Of a DNA stretch of 30,172 nucleotides, positions 1-6,664 are shown one piece after another. The first letter of the stretch is position 1. Every line of letters starts with the position of its first letter. Under the pieces are notes generated by a model that saw only the letters and a program-made list of their open reading frames with translations, searched no databases and had not been told where the DNA came from. Made by a program: the position numbers and the translations under genes. The DNA is taken from positions 1-30,172 of IMG/VR virus record IMGVR_UViG_3300044691_000305; one strand, given 5' to 3'. Origin of the DNA: a virus.

Positions 1-16
1 CCTCGGTTCCCGCCTT
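1..16 (+). repeat. 3' end of variable repeat VR2
   Basis: The bases match template positions 577-592 except at 5, 12 and 15, which are g, g and t opposite adenines in the template. Only the end of the repeat is visible. Bases 5 and 12 carry the same g as the corresponding positions of VR1 (393 and 400). They may therefore belong to a fixed initiation (IMH-like) end rather than to the diversified part. Confidence 0.65.
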
Positions 17-100
17 TGCACGGACACGGACGCAAAAGCGATCAGGATAGCCAAAACGTTCAATGCTGAATGGAATGAATTTTTAAACCCTAAAATATAA
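1..100 (+). CDS. DGR variable protein 1, C-terminal fragment (truncated by window edge)
   Basis: This is the 3' end of a gene entering from the left, open from base 2 (ctc) to the TAA at 98-100 (33 codons). The visible peptide begins LGSRLC and ends NPKI. LGSRLC corresponds to LGSRFC in the next gene, just after its variable segment, and both proteins continue into a short polar helix. At DNA level bases 1-16 align with the 3' end of the template repeat (577-592); the three differences (5, 12, 15) all fall on template adenines. It is therefore most likely a second target of the same DGR, lying in tandem before the gene at 108. The N-terminus and the diversified codons are outside the window, so the protein's length is unknown. 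Confidence 0.75.
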   Translation, partial: LGSRLCTDTDAKAIRIAKTFNAEWNEFLNPKI

Positions 101-107
101 AAACCAA

Positions 108-485
108 ATGAAAAAAGAACTTATCAAATCCTTTGAACGTGCATGTGAGGTTACAGGCGACAACGCAACCAAACTACCTGATGTATCCTGGATGCCGGAG
201 AACCGCGGCAAAGCGATGATCGCCACATATAAAATGGAGATCATTGAAAAAGCGCAAAACATGCTTGACAAGTTTGTGCCTGATTACAGTAAAAATAACC
301 AGCGTAAATGGTATCCGTGGCATGAATGGGTTGCTTCGCGTTCCGCTTTTGTTTACACGTTCGCGCACTGCACGATCACGGGCACGGGCCTCGGTTCCCG
401 CTTTTGCTTCATTGATTCGGAAACAGCTGAGTTTATGGGCACGCAGCATGCCGATCTGTATAACGATATGATGCGGAAAAGCTAA
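108..485 (+). CDS. DGR variable protein 2 (target of the retroelement)
   Basis: This 125-aa protein is the complete target of the DGR. Residues 1-60 are helical and charged. The C-terminal half holds WYPWHEW (68-74), a constant strand VASRSAFVYT (75-84), the diversified residues 85-98, and then GSRFCF and a helix (DLYNDMM). The layout resembles the short YPWF...GSRxCF proteins common in Bacteroidota phages and the C-type-lectin-like ends of DGR targets; this is recalled, not searched. The ATG follows the upstream target's stop by seven bases, so the two are probably co-transcribed. There is no signal peptide, coiled coil or tail-attachment domain, which is unusual for a phage adhesin. Its ligand and location are unknown. 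Being a DGR target is strongly supported by the template/variable comparison. Confidence 0.88.
   Translation: MKKELIKSFERACEVTGDNATKLPDVSWMPENRGKAMIATYKMEIIEKAQNMLDKFVPDYSKNNQRKWYPWHEWVASRSAFVYTFAHCTITGTGLGSRFCFIDSETAEFMGTQHADLYNDMMRKS
330..401 (+). repeat. Variable repeat VR1
   Basis: The segment aligns without gaps to 518-589 (offset 188). Bases 330-359 are identical to the template. From 360 on there are 12 substitutions, at 360, 361, 363, 366, 370, 376, 381, 382, 387, 388, 393 and 400. Every one lies opposite an adenine in the template, and no c, g or t of the template is changed. It encodes residues 75-98 of the target. Confidence 0.93.
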
Positions 486-700
486 AAATAATAGGGCTGC
501 TTGCTGCCACTGCGGTAGTTGCTTCGCGTTCCGCTTTTGTTTACACGAACACGAACTACACGAACACGAACACGAACCTCAGTTCCCACCATGCTTGATA
601 GATATTAAGCAGTAGGGGCCTTGCCAGGATGGCAAAAAACAAACATAAAATTACAGGGCGTTGGTAGCGATAGCGAACACGACCTTAAAAGCAAAGGCTA
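486..700 (+). ncRNA. Probable DGR template RNA region
   Basis: This 215-base stretch without a credible gene lies between the second target and the reverse transcriptase. It contains the template repeat (518-589). Downstream is a small perfect hairpin at 621-635 (arms ttgcca/tggcaa, loop gga). In characterised DGRs the template is transcribed together with flanking spacer, which primes and folds for cDNA synthesis. The RNA ends here cannot be set from sequence. The tail from 590 to 700 would be the spacer. Confidence 0.6.
518..589 (+). repeat. DGR template repeat (TR)
   Basis: The repeat lies between the target stop and the reverse transcriptase, the usual DGR order. Read in the target's frame it has five AAC codons plus TAC, AGT and CAC, alternating largely with ACG. 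Nineteen of its 72 bases are adenine, and 12 of these differ in VR1. AAC codons are typical of templates because replacing the two adenines gives many residues but no stop codon. The match to VR2 extends the 3' end to about 592. The region is also an imperfect tandem of acgaac units. Confidence 0.92.
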
Positions 701-1723
701 ATGAAACGGTATAACAACCTTTATGAAAAGATATACAGCATCGAAAACCTCCGGTTAGCCGATGCTGTTGCGCGTAGAGGGAAACTGGATCAGCCGGGTA
801 TCAGAAAGCATGATGAGAACCGGGAAGCTAACCTGCTTGAGTTACAGGGGATGATCAAAAGCAAAACCTACCGTACAGGGGAATATAAGAAGTTCATTGT
901 AAAGGAGCCTAAGATCAGGGAGATATCTTGCCTTGAATACTTTCCGCACCGCATCCTACATCATGCCATTATGAATGTAATTGAACCTATACTGGTGCCG
1001 ACGTTCACCGCTGACAGTTACAGCAATATAAAGGGTAAAGGGATTGATGCAGCGTGCAATGCTTTAAAGAGAGCTTTATGTGACCTTTCAGGCACTAAGT
1101 ATTTCTTAAAGCTGGATATACAAAAGTTCTATCCGAGCATTGATCATGATATCCTGAAAAAGCTGCTGCGCAGAAAGATAAAGGATAATGATCTGCTGGA
1201 GCTGCTGGACGGGATCATAGACAGCGCATCGGGTGTTCCTATAGGTAATTACCTGAGCCAGTATTTTTCGAACCTGTATCTAACCCCGTTAGATCACTTT
1301 ATTAAAGAGCAACTGCGTGTTAAGCGCTATTACCGGTACGCAGATGACATCGTTATACTCGCTGCCGACAAACCGTACCTGCACGTTCTTCTTGGCGAGA
1401 TACGGAACTATCTAACAATTAACCTAAACCTAACCATTAAAAAAAATTACAAGGTGTGGCCGACATCTGAGGGGATTGATTTCCTCGGCAGTGTGTTTCG
1501 TCATACCCATATCAGGATGCGGAAACGCATCAAAGAAAACTTTGCAAAAGAAGTTGCAGGCCCCAACAGGCCGCAGGTTATAGCGGGTTTTATGGGATGG
1601 GCAAAACGCACGAACAGCAAACGCCTGGTAGAAAAATTAACATTATGTTCGACTTTAAAGACTTCAACATTACAACAAAAGAGAAAGGATATGAGGGAGA
1701 TAAAATTAAGACAGAGCGCTTAA
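701..1723 (+). CDS. DGR reverse transcriptase
   Basis: This 340-aa RNA-directed DNA polymerase copies the template RNA into adenine-mutated cDNA. The palm motifs are clear: LKLDIQKFYPSID (catalytic D139), IGNYLSQ (181-187), RYADDIVIL (YADD 213-216) and a thumb start with IDFLGSVF. The [ILV]GxxxSQ form in motif 4 is the DGR hallmark, where retrons and group II introns have QGxxxSP-like sequences. There is no maturase, HNH or X/thumb extension. The last 25 or so residues (from about 315) are translated from bases that also encode the next gene in another frame and look low in information, so the functional enzyme probably ends near KRLVEKL. No Avd-like gene lies between target and enzyme. Confidence 0.93.
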   Translation: MKRYNNLYEKIYSIENLRLADAVARRGKLDQPGIRKHDENREANLLELQGMIKSKTYRTGEYKKFIVKEPKIREISCLEYFPHRILHHAIMNVIEPILVPTFTADSYSNIKGKGIDAACNALKRALCDLSGTKYFLKLDIQKFYPSIDHDILKKLLRRKIKDNDLLELLDGIIDSASGVPIGNYLSQYFSNLYLTPLDHFIKEQLRVKRYYRYADDIVILAADKPYLHVLLGEIRNYLTINLNLTIKKNYKVWPTSEGIDFLGSVFRHTHIRMRKRIKENFAKEVAGPNRPQVIAGFMGWAKRTNSKRLVEKLTLCSTLKTSTLQQKRKDMREIKLRQSA

Positions 1724-1941
1724 TTGGCCGGGAAATCAAAGTGTATAAGTTTTCAATGGAAGACAGTGCAAAAGTTCCCGGCACGAAGTATCTCGCTATG
1801 CAAATTTATATCGGAGACACGCCATACGTAGTATTTACCATAGCGAAGGCATTGATCGAAGCAATACATAGAGTACCGGCTGAAAAATTCCCATTTAAAA
1901 CGACAATTATTAAAGAAAACGACTGGTTAAAATTTACATAA
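1645..1941 (+). CDS. Small conserved DGR-associated protein, overlapping the reverse transcriptase
   Basis: This protein of 98 residues starts at ATG 1645 (MFDFKDFNIT), 79 bases inside the end of the reverse transcriptase, in the -1 frame. The frame is open from 1597, but the internal ATG begins the plausible protein. It shows EGDKIKTERLIGREI, a beta-rich middle (LAMQIYIGDTPYVVFT) and PFKTTIIKENDWLKFT at the end. I recall similar sequences beside DGR-type reverse transcriptases in Bacteroidota, but know no assigned function. The alternating strands would fit a small beta-barrel of the kind that binds nucleic acid; that is inference. It could be the accessory factor that replaces Avd in this cassette. 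A frameshift fusion to the enzyme cannot be excluded, though no strong slippery heptamer was seen. Confidence 0.75.
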   Translation: MFDFKDFNITTKEKGYEGDKIKTERLIGREIKVYKFSMEDSAKVPGTKYLAMQIYIGDTPYVVFTIAKALIEAIHRVPAEKFPFKTTIIKENDWLKFT

Positions 1942-1942
1942 C

Positions 1943-2083
1943 ATGAAACTATTTAAAGACCTATGCTGCCTTATCGGCATACACGACTGGCGATACCGGA
2001 ACCAGTTTAAGCGGCAATGTGGTAACTGCCAACTGCGACAGATGCGGGTGCCTTATAGTATGAAAAATTGGTTTAAATTTTAA
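1943..2083 (+). CDS. Small cysteine-rich phage protein (46 aa)
   Basis: A short ORF runs from ATG 1943, two bases after the preceding stop, to TAA 2081-2083. It has Cys pairs (LCCLIG near the N-terminus, then CGNC at 26-29) and the pattern C..IGxHxWR...C..C. This resembles the very short zinc-binding phage proteins grouped as DUF1660. The tight spacing and the metal-binding pattern support a real gene. Its function is unknown. Confidence 0.6.
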   Translation: MKLFKDLCCLIGIHDWRYRNQFKRQCGNCQLRQMRVPYSMKNWFKF

Positions 2084-2095
2084 AATATTTATGAT

Positions 2096-2572
2096 ATGGA
2101 CTTATTTGGAAATGAAGACAATTCCGCTACGTTTAGCGAATGCGGAAATTACAGATATAGCTTGTTCCGGTTTTGGGACAGGTCGAAACCCTTCGTTATT
2201 TTCATAGGGCTTAATCCATCGACCGCAAACGAGCAAACGGATGATCCTACAATCAGAAGGGTAAAGAAGCTCGCAGATGGTTGGGGGTATGGCGGTATTT
2301 GCATGATGAATCTGTTTGCCTGGGTAACTCCCTATCCGAATCAGCTTAAGCAAGTGGCTGACCCTATAGGTGAAAACGACAAGTATTTAAAAATTGCAAG
2401 CAGTCTCGGCGTTGACGTGATTTTAGCTTGGGGAAATTTTGACGTTTTCGGAAGGGATCAACAGGTTGTTAAAATGTTTCCGGAAGGCAAAGCACTTGTA
2501 ATAAACAAAAACGGCTCACCAATGCATCCGCTTTATGTTCCGACAAATGTAATTCCAATAAAATACCTATAA
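2096..2572 (+). CDS. DUF1643 family protein
   Basis: This 158-aa protein shows the family signature in order: YRYSLFRFW (about 19-27), FIGLNPSTAN (36-45), DDPTIRR (49-55), WGYGGICMMNLFAW, a P..L....DPIG segment, and VILAWGNF near the C-terminus. DUF1643 proteins are frequent in phage and plasmid accessory regions. No reaction has been firmly assigned to them as far as I know. It is full length and soluble, with no signal or membrane segment, and sits in a same-strand run of small genes upstream of the GemA-like gene. Confidence 0.85.
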   Translation: MDLFGNEDNSATFSECGNYRYSLFRFWDRSKPFVIFIGLNPSTANEQTDDPTIRRVKKLADGWGYGGICMMNLFAWVTPYPNQLKQVADPIGENDKYLKIASSLGVDVILAWGNFDVFGRDQQVVKMFPEGKALVINKNGSPMHPLYVPTNVIPIKYL

Positions 2573-2611
2573 GCAAACAGGGACTAAATCACACTAAATT
2601 CAATTTAAATT

Positions 2612-3031
2612 ATGGTAATAGGATTCAAAAAACAATTTGTAGAGCCGATACTGCAAGGCACAAAGGTTCACACTATTAGAGATGATAAAAGTAACAGGTG
2701 GAAACCAGGTATGATAATGCATATGTATACAGGAGGTAGGTTTTCAAAGGCCTATCATCAATTTACTGAGAAACGATGCGTCTCTACGCAAAATATAAAA
2801 ATATCGGTTGTCAAGGCAAGTGATGTATTAGGTGATGATGAGCATGGATATTTTATTTGTGTTAAGGTCGATGGGATTGAAATAAATACTTTCAACTTAA
2901 ATAAACTCAGCAGTTCAGATGGATTTGATATGCTTGGAGACTTTTTCGCCTGGTGGTTGCCTTTAGCAATGAAAGAACCCAACAAAACCTTTATCGGAAA
3001 AATTATTCACTGGACAGATTTTAAATATTAA
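2612..3031 (+). CDS. ASCH/PUA-like phage protein
   Basis: This 139-aa protein begins with a strand, then FVEPILQGTKVHTIRDD, WKPGMIMHMYTGGR, and ends DGFDMLGDFFAWW...FIGKIIHWTD. The set resembles ASCH-fold (PUA-superfamily) proteins: basic TIR, PG turn, an aromatic helix and a terminal G.iI.W strand. That fold usually binds RNA or modified bases. The assignment is from pattern memory. Its role here is unknown, but the neighbours suggest early or middle phage functions. Confidence 0.65.
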   Translation: MVIGFKKQFVEPILQGTKVHTIRDDKSNRWKPGMIMHMYTGGRFSKAYHQFTEKRCVSTQNIKISVVKASDVLGDDEHGYFICVKVDGIEINTFNLNKLSSSDGFDMLGDFFAWWLPLAMKEPNKTFIGKIIHWTDFKY

Positions 3032-3032
3032 T

Positions 3033-3413
3033 ATGAATAAATACAGCCAATTATTCGCTATCCTTAAAAAAAACGATCTCACAAAGGAGGAGGTTGTTGA
3101 GTGGTTCACCGATGGCCGCACGACAAGCCTGACAGCGCTGAGCGATGGCCAATACAAAGAGTTATTAAGGCGGTTACAAGGCCATAACGGTGTACCTCCC
3201 GGTGATCAGCAGCGCAAAAAACTGATCGGCATTGCCAAGTCTATGAATTGGGGAACCAACACAAAAGCTATATTGAAAAGGTTGGATGACTGGTGCCTCA
3301 ATCAGAAATATAAAAAGAAGCTGATGGCACATAACCAGGCGGAGCTTGGGCTGCTGGTTACCATATTTGAAACAAAAGTTTACCCTGACTATTTACGAGC
3401 TTTAAATAAATGA
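3033..3413 (+). CDS. GemA-like regulator (Mu gp16 / DUF1018 family)
   Basis: This 126-aa protein starts one base after the previous stop. The N-terminal part contains FTDGRTTSLTALSDGQYKELLRRLQG, corresponding to the short GemA segment (GG..S...Ls..E...ll..l). The C-terminal part starts QQRKKLIGIAKSMNWG and continues as helices, like the second GemA block. In Mu, GemA lies in the early/middle region and affects host gene expression and DNA topology. The family match is moderate; it supports the Mu-like character of the phage. The next gene overlaps its stop (ATGA at 3410). Confidence 0.65.
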   Translation: MNKYSQLFAILKKNDLTKEEVVEWFTDGRTTSLTALSDGQYKELLRRLQGHNGVPPGDQQRKKLIGIAKSMNWGTNTKAILKRLDDWCLNQKYKKKLMAHNQAELGLLVTIFETKVYPDYLRALNK

Positions 3414-3997
3414 CCAATACCTACTATCTGACCAGCAAACGCCTTAACGGTTATATTGAGGTTGAATATATCGACGGCATTATAAATGCCGTTAAAACGG
3501 CGCTTAATGAGCCTTTAAAAGAAAAACAATTTGAGGTGTTCACCGATAAGGTTCCAATGTATGAGAAAGACCTCGGGCAGTTAAATCTGATCGGTCTGCA
3601 TGCTAACCGGCTGCTGGCCACTAATGAAAAAATTGCTTTGTTTTGTGCCCTTTACGAAAGGTATAAAAAAGTAAAATACCAGGTGAGCGGTGCGGACACT
3701 GGCAAGATTAAACTGGTTAAATTGGACGAGGCGATGCTTGATCACTACTTCCAGTCGGATAACTTCCTGTTCAGGGGAAAGCACAGCATTAGCAACCTGG
3801 TTAAGTACTTCAACGAGCTTCGTGCTGAATGCGCAGCGCCTAAACACAAGTATCCGGATTACTTCGAAAAAACCTTTCAGGATAAGCTAAAGCAAGGTGA
3901 GGAGAAATTCTATTGGGCGCACCTGCGGAGTATAGGACTTGAGCCGCAGAAAGACCGATTTGGAATAGTAACGGATTGGGTTAAGAAAAAGGATTGA
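3410..3997 (+). CDS. Unknown phage protein (195 aa), translationally coupled to the GemA-like gene
   Basis: The start overlaps the previous stop in ATGA. The protein is soluble, lysine-rich and mostly helical, with FTDKVPMYEKDLGQLNLIGLHANRLL in the middle and a charged C-terminus ending KKKD. I do not recognise the family. Position between GemA-like and a 73-aa gene suggests a middle-gene role, but nothing in the sequence names an activity. Confidence 0.7.
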   Translation: MTNTYYLTSKRLNGYIEVEYIDGIINAVKTALNEPLKEKQFEVFTDKVPMYEKDLGQLNLIGLHANRLLATNEKIALFCALYERYKKVKYQVSGADTGKIKLVKLDEAMLDHYFQSDNFLFRGKHSISNLVKYFNELRAECAAPKHKYPDYFEKTFQDKLKQGEEKFYWAHLRSIGLEPQKDRFGIVTDWVKKKD

Positions 3998-4043
3998 TTT
4001 CTTGTCGGTGGGATTTTCAAACATCTGCACTATTTTTGTGTTA

Positions 4044-4268
4044 ATGGCCTATCACAACGGGAATTACCTTAAGAAAATAGAAACTATCCGGTCGGTCTAC
4101 AACGAAGTAAAAGAGTCAGACAAACCGGATAGCTTCATTGTCCGCAAAATTTTCCCGCAGCGCAATATCAATATTTCCTACAGTTGCTGGATGTTCATCA
4201 AGCATTACGGCAAATCAAGGAAAGGTGAGACTAACCAGCTTAACCTTTTTGATCAGTCGGCCGCCTGA
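4044..4268 (+). CDS. Unknown small phage protein (74 aa)
   Basis: The frame is open from a TTG at 4002, but ATG 4044 (MAYHNGNYLKKIETIRSVYNE) gives the better N-terminus. Just before it, 4031-4038 (tatttttg) fits the Bacteroidota -7 box TAnnTTTG. No TTG box lies at the usual 19-21 base spacing, so any promoter here is uncertain. The body (DSFIVRKIFPQRNINISYSCWMFIKHY) looks like a small helical fold with an F/IVRKIFP motif that I associate with Bacteroidota phages. No function is known. The last 16 bases overlap the end of the convergent gene on the other strand. Confidence 0.6.
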   Translation: MAYHNGNYLKKIETIRSVYNEVKESDKPDSFIVRKIFPQRNINISYSCWMFIKHYGKSRKGETNQLNLFDQSAA

Positions 4269-4699
4269 GTATATTTCATAAACACTACCTCAAAGGTGGT
4301 TTTCACTACTGTCAAGCCATCCCGGCGCTCTTCTTCCACACAGCTTTTCATATCTATAGATTCTATCTGATCGTCGGTGAAACCCTGCAACTTGTCGTAT
4401 ACGGCATCAACAATGTCATAGTAGGACAGGCTCCTTTCAACCGCTGTATCGGGCGCTTTGTCAGAGGTTTCACTTACCGACAGATCAGAGGCAGTCCGGA
4501 CTACAATAGAACCTGTACAACGCTGTTGTTCCGTGGTTACAGTATCGGCAGACAGGATGGCCACCTTTATTAAATTGCAAGGGAACGGAACGGCAGGTTT
4601 CGTGTCGTAAATGTCAATTTGCTTTTTGTCTTTGTCCGTCCACCTCACGCCGGGAATGGACGACAGTAAGCCAACGGTAGTTTTAAATATAATTTTCAT
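4253..4699 (-). CDS. Phage head-tail/tail terminator-like protein (148 aa)
   Basis: This is the last gene of the minus-strand head operon, directly after the gpG-like gene. The 148-aa sequence has a WTDKDKKQIDIYD segment, a strand-rich core with variable polar loops, the helix SYYDIVDAVYDKLQGF and a closing strand TVVKTTFEVVFMKY. This alpha/beta plan (helix for Y.i...v...L, final long strand) is typical of tail terminator proteins, and of Mu gp37-like proteins that occupy this place. The identification is by order and shape only. Confidence 0.5.
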   Translation of the reverse strand: MKIIFKTTVGLLSSIPGVRWTDKDKKQIDIYDTKPAVPFPCNLIKVAILSADTVTTEQQRCTGSIVVRTASDLSVSETSDKAPDTAVERSLSYYDIVDAVYDKLQGFTDDQIESIDMKSCVEEERRDGLTVVKTTFEVVFMKYTQAAD

Positions 4700-4709
4700 A
4701 ATAATTGAT

Positions 4710-5258
4710 TTACCTGGTATTGTTTTTTAATTCTTCGATTACCCTAAGCCGGATACGTTCCTTTAACTCAGGTGTAATCCCTAAATATCGCCTCCTGGGC
4801 ATGTTGATCTGATAGGCTTTAAATGTCAGGCCTTTGATAGCAGCACTTGTAAGCGTGCGCTCGGTAATGCCTTTTTTAAAGGCACCCATGCCCCCGAAAT
4901 ACTTGCTTTTAGGTCCTTTCAAATAGCGGTTACGGCTGAAGGTTTCAGACCTTGGAGCGCGGCTGATCGTACCGCCATTATTGTGAATAGCTGCATAAGG
5001 GACATCACTGCCGACGATGACCGAACTCGGAGATGAGCTAATGATCCTGACGCTCCTTTTGAGCCGGGTTGACTTCACCAAAATCGACCGCCCTGTGTCT
5101 TTTTTACTTTGTCTTTGCTTCCATGCAGCACCATCCCAACTTTGACGTTCAAATGCCTCCAGGCTATAATTAACTACTTCATTGCCAACAATTATAGGCA
5201 ACTGATTGAGCGCCATCTCAAACTTGCTGAAAAAAAGGGTTATTTGTTCGTTTGGCAT
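4710..5258 (-). CDS. Phage virion morphogenesis protein (Mu gpG / tail completion family)
   Basis: The 182-aa protein shows the family's hallmarks. It has an N-terminal helix, WDGAAWKQRQ, KSTRLKRSVRI, then VPYAAIHNNGGTI (about 87-99), and a late MPRRRYLGIT (about 153-162) before a C-terminal helix. The YAxIHNxGG and RRxLG pair is the recognisable feature of gpG/phage_tail_S proteins, which help finish the head-tail joint. It follows the MuF gene in the order expected for Mu-like phages, which supports the call. Confidence 0.8.
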   Translation of the reverse strand: MPNEQITLFFSKFEMALNQLPIIVGNEVVNYSLEAFERQSWDGAAWKQRQSKKDTGRSILVKSTRLKRSVRIISSSPSSVIVGSDVPYAAIHNNGGTISRAPRSETFSRNRYLKGPKSKYFGGMGAFKKGITERTLTSAAIKGLTFKAYQINMPRRRYLGITPELKERIRLRVIEELKNNTR

Positions 5259-5274
5259 AAATCATTTACATTTG
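5243..5274 (+). promoter_or_regulatory. Candidate Bacteroidota promoter, antisense to the MuF gene
   Basis: TTTG at 5243-5246 and TAcaTTTG at 5267-5274 are 20 bases apart, which fits the Bacteroidota consensus on the + strand. The genes on both sides are on the - strand and no + gene follows, so a transcript would run antisense into the 3' part of the MuF gene. One such match by chance in 30 kb is possible. Confidence 0.3.
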
Positions 5275-5321
5275 TATTGTGTGGGACGCGTGCCCATGCG
5301 ACAACGCAAAGGGCGATAGAA

Positions 5322-6662
5322 TCATTTCTGTTGCCTTTTGTCATTTATAAACTGGATGTATTCACCGTCCGGCGTAACAAAAGAGATCTCTTTTAATTCC
5401 GGGAATACCTTGAACCTGTTTTCAGCAGCACCCTTCATTTCAGCTTCGGTAAATTTGGCATCAAGCAAAATGACTACCATGTCAGCTTGTGATGCCGCAT
5501 TAGCAATCAGTTTTTGCAATTTGCTGTAAGTAACCGGGTCGGTGGGCGTTTTCACCTCGCCGTATTCACCGTTAATAATTACATCCGGGTTCTTACCAGT
5601 TTTAGCGGCTGGCAGTAATTCATTGCGCAGTGTTTCCTCGCTCGCATGGATCACAGGCAATATGTCTACCACTATACCATGATCTGCCAGTACGCGGCCA
5701 ACGGTCATCAGGTTTTGATAATCGGGGGCATTTTCGATAGCTGTTTTTCGGTTCACCTGCAACTGGGTTCCGTCCGGTGCCTGGTATTTAATAATATACT
5801 GCTCATCCTGCGGCATATACAGCGTGGCATTATTTATCAGGTGCGGCGGTACATTGTCATAATAAGAAAGACCGTCAGGGAAAGCAATTGCCTTTTTACC
5901 AACATTGAACTTAAACATGTCAGGCACCTTCTCCGGGTATTGAATTTCATCAACAGGTGTAACTGTGCCGGTTCGCAACTGCCTGACCGTGCTGCGGCAA
6001 TTGAAATGATTGGGCGGATAGTACTTATCCCAAAAAGGATCATCAACGGGCCTCACCACTTTATTTAAAGGTCGGCAGATGGTAGAGGTACGGTCGTCGA
6101 TCACCGCGTCAAACTCAAGCAGCGGGAATGTTTTCTTTTGCTCCTGTATGGTTTGCCACTTAGCCGCCATCTGAGCGGAGCCTATAGCGGTGTCATATTC
6201 CGTTCTAAGCCAGTTCAGTTGCTCATTGGTGATGTTCTGTGCTTCCCGTTTGAACTCGTCATAACTTCTGATCTTGCCATCAGGCCCGATGAGCGCCGCG
6301 TTCATTGCCGTTAGATGTTCATGTGTCTTAGCTGCGGAGAACTGCCACACATTGTTTTGCAGGGCCACTAACGTTCTATAATCCGGGCTGTCCCAGGCAA
6401 AGTCGGCAAGGTTACCACCGTACCCTTCAGTGAGAGCCTCCTGCAACTTCGTGCCGTATGCCCTGATCAGGTTAGGGTCTGTCTCAGGCACCTGCTTGGC
6501 GTCCCATAGCTGTTTGATGAGCGCGTTGATATAGCGCTGATAATCGGGAGGTATGTCACCCGCGCTAAGGCTGACAGAATGATCATTGCAGCAGGCATGG
6601 TATATCCCGTTGAGGCGCTCACTAAATTCAGCAAAATTAAAACCACTCAGCCCGACCGGCAA
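5322..6662 (-). CDS. MuF-type minor head protein with C-terminal nuclease-like domain
   Basis: This is a 446-aa protein. Residues 160-228 carry the MuF (SPP1 gp7/Mu gpF) core: AAKWQTIQEQ, D..T...C..L (189-199), then PFWDKYYPPNHFNCR (209-223). MuF proteins sit at the portal inside the head. Residues 290-446 are an extra domain with KNPDVIINGEYGEVKTP (357-373; D360, E369, K371), followed by a helix and VVILLDAK. The D...ExK arrangement resembles PD-(D/E)xK toxins, particularly the CdiA C-terminal tRNase type. MuF proteins fused to toxin-like C-termini are known in other phages. No immunity gene is obvious next to it. The toxin function is inference; the MuF part is secure. Confidence 0.85.
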   Translation of the reverse strand: MPVGLSGFNFAEFSERLNGIYHACCNDHSVSLSAGDIPPDYQRYINALIKQLWDAKQVPETDPNLIRAYGTKLQEALTEGYGGNLADFAWDSPDYRTLVALQNNVWQFSAAKTHEHLTAMNAALIGPDGKIRSYDEFKREAQNITNEQLNWLRTEYDTAIGSAQMAAKWQTIQEQKKTFPLLEFDAVIDDRTSTICRPLNKVVRPVDDPFWDKYYPPNHFNCRSTVRQLRTGTVTPVDEIQYPEKVPDMFKFNVGKKAIAFPDGLSYYDNVPPHLINNATLYMPQDEQYIIKYQAPDGTQLQVNRKTAIENAPDYQNLMTVGRVLADHGIVVDILPVIHASEETLRNELLPAAKTGKNPDVIINGEYGEVKTPTDPVTYSKLQKLIANAASQADMVVILLDAKFTEAEMKGAAENRFKVFPELKEISFVTPDGEYIQFINDKRQQK

Positions 6663-6664
6663 TT

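Noticed and set aside
701-1723. Group II intron or retron reverse transcriptase
   Set aside because: There is no maturase or intron RNA end, motif 4 is the DGR form IGNYLSQ, and an adenine-mutated template/variable pair is present.
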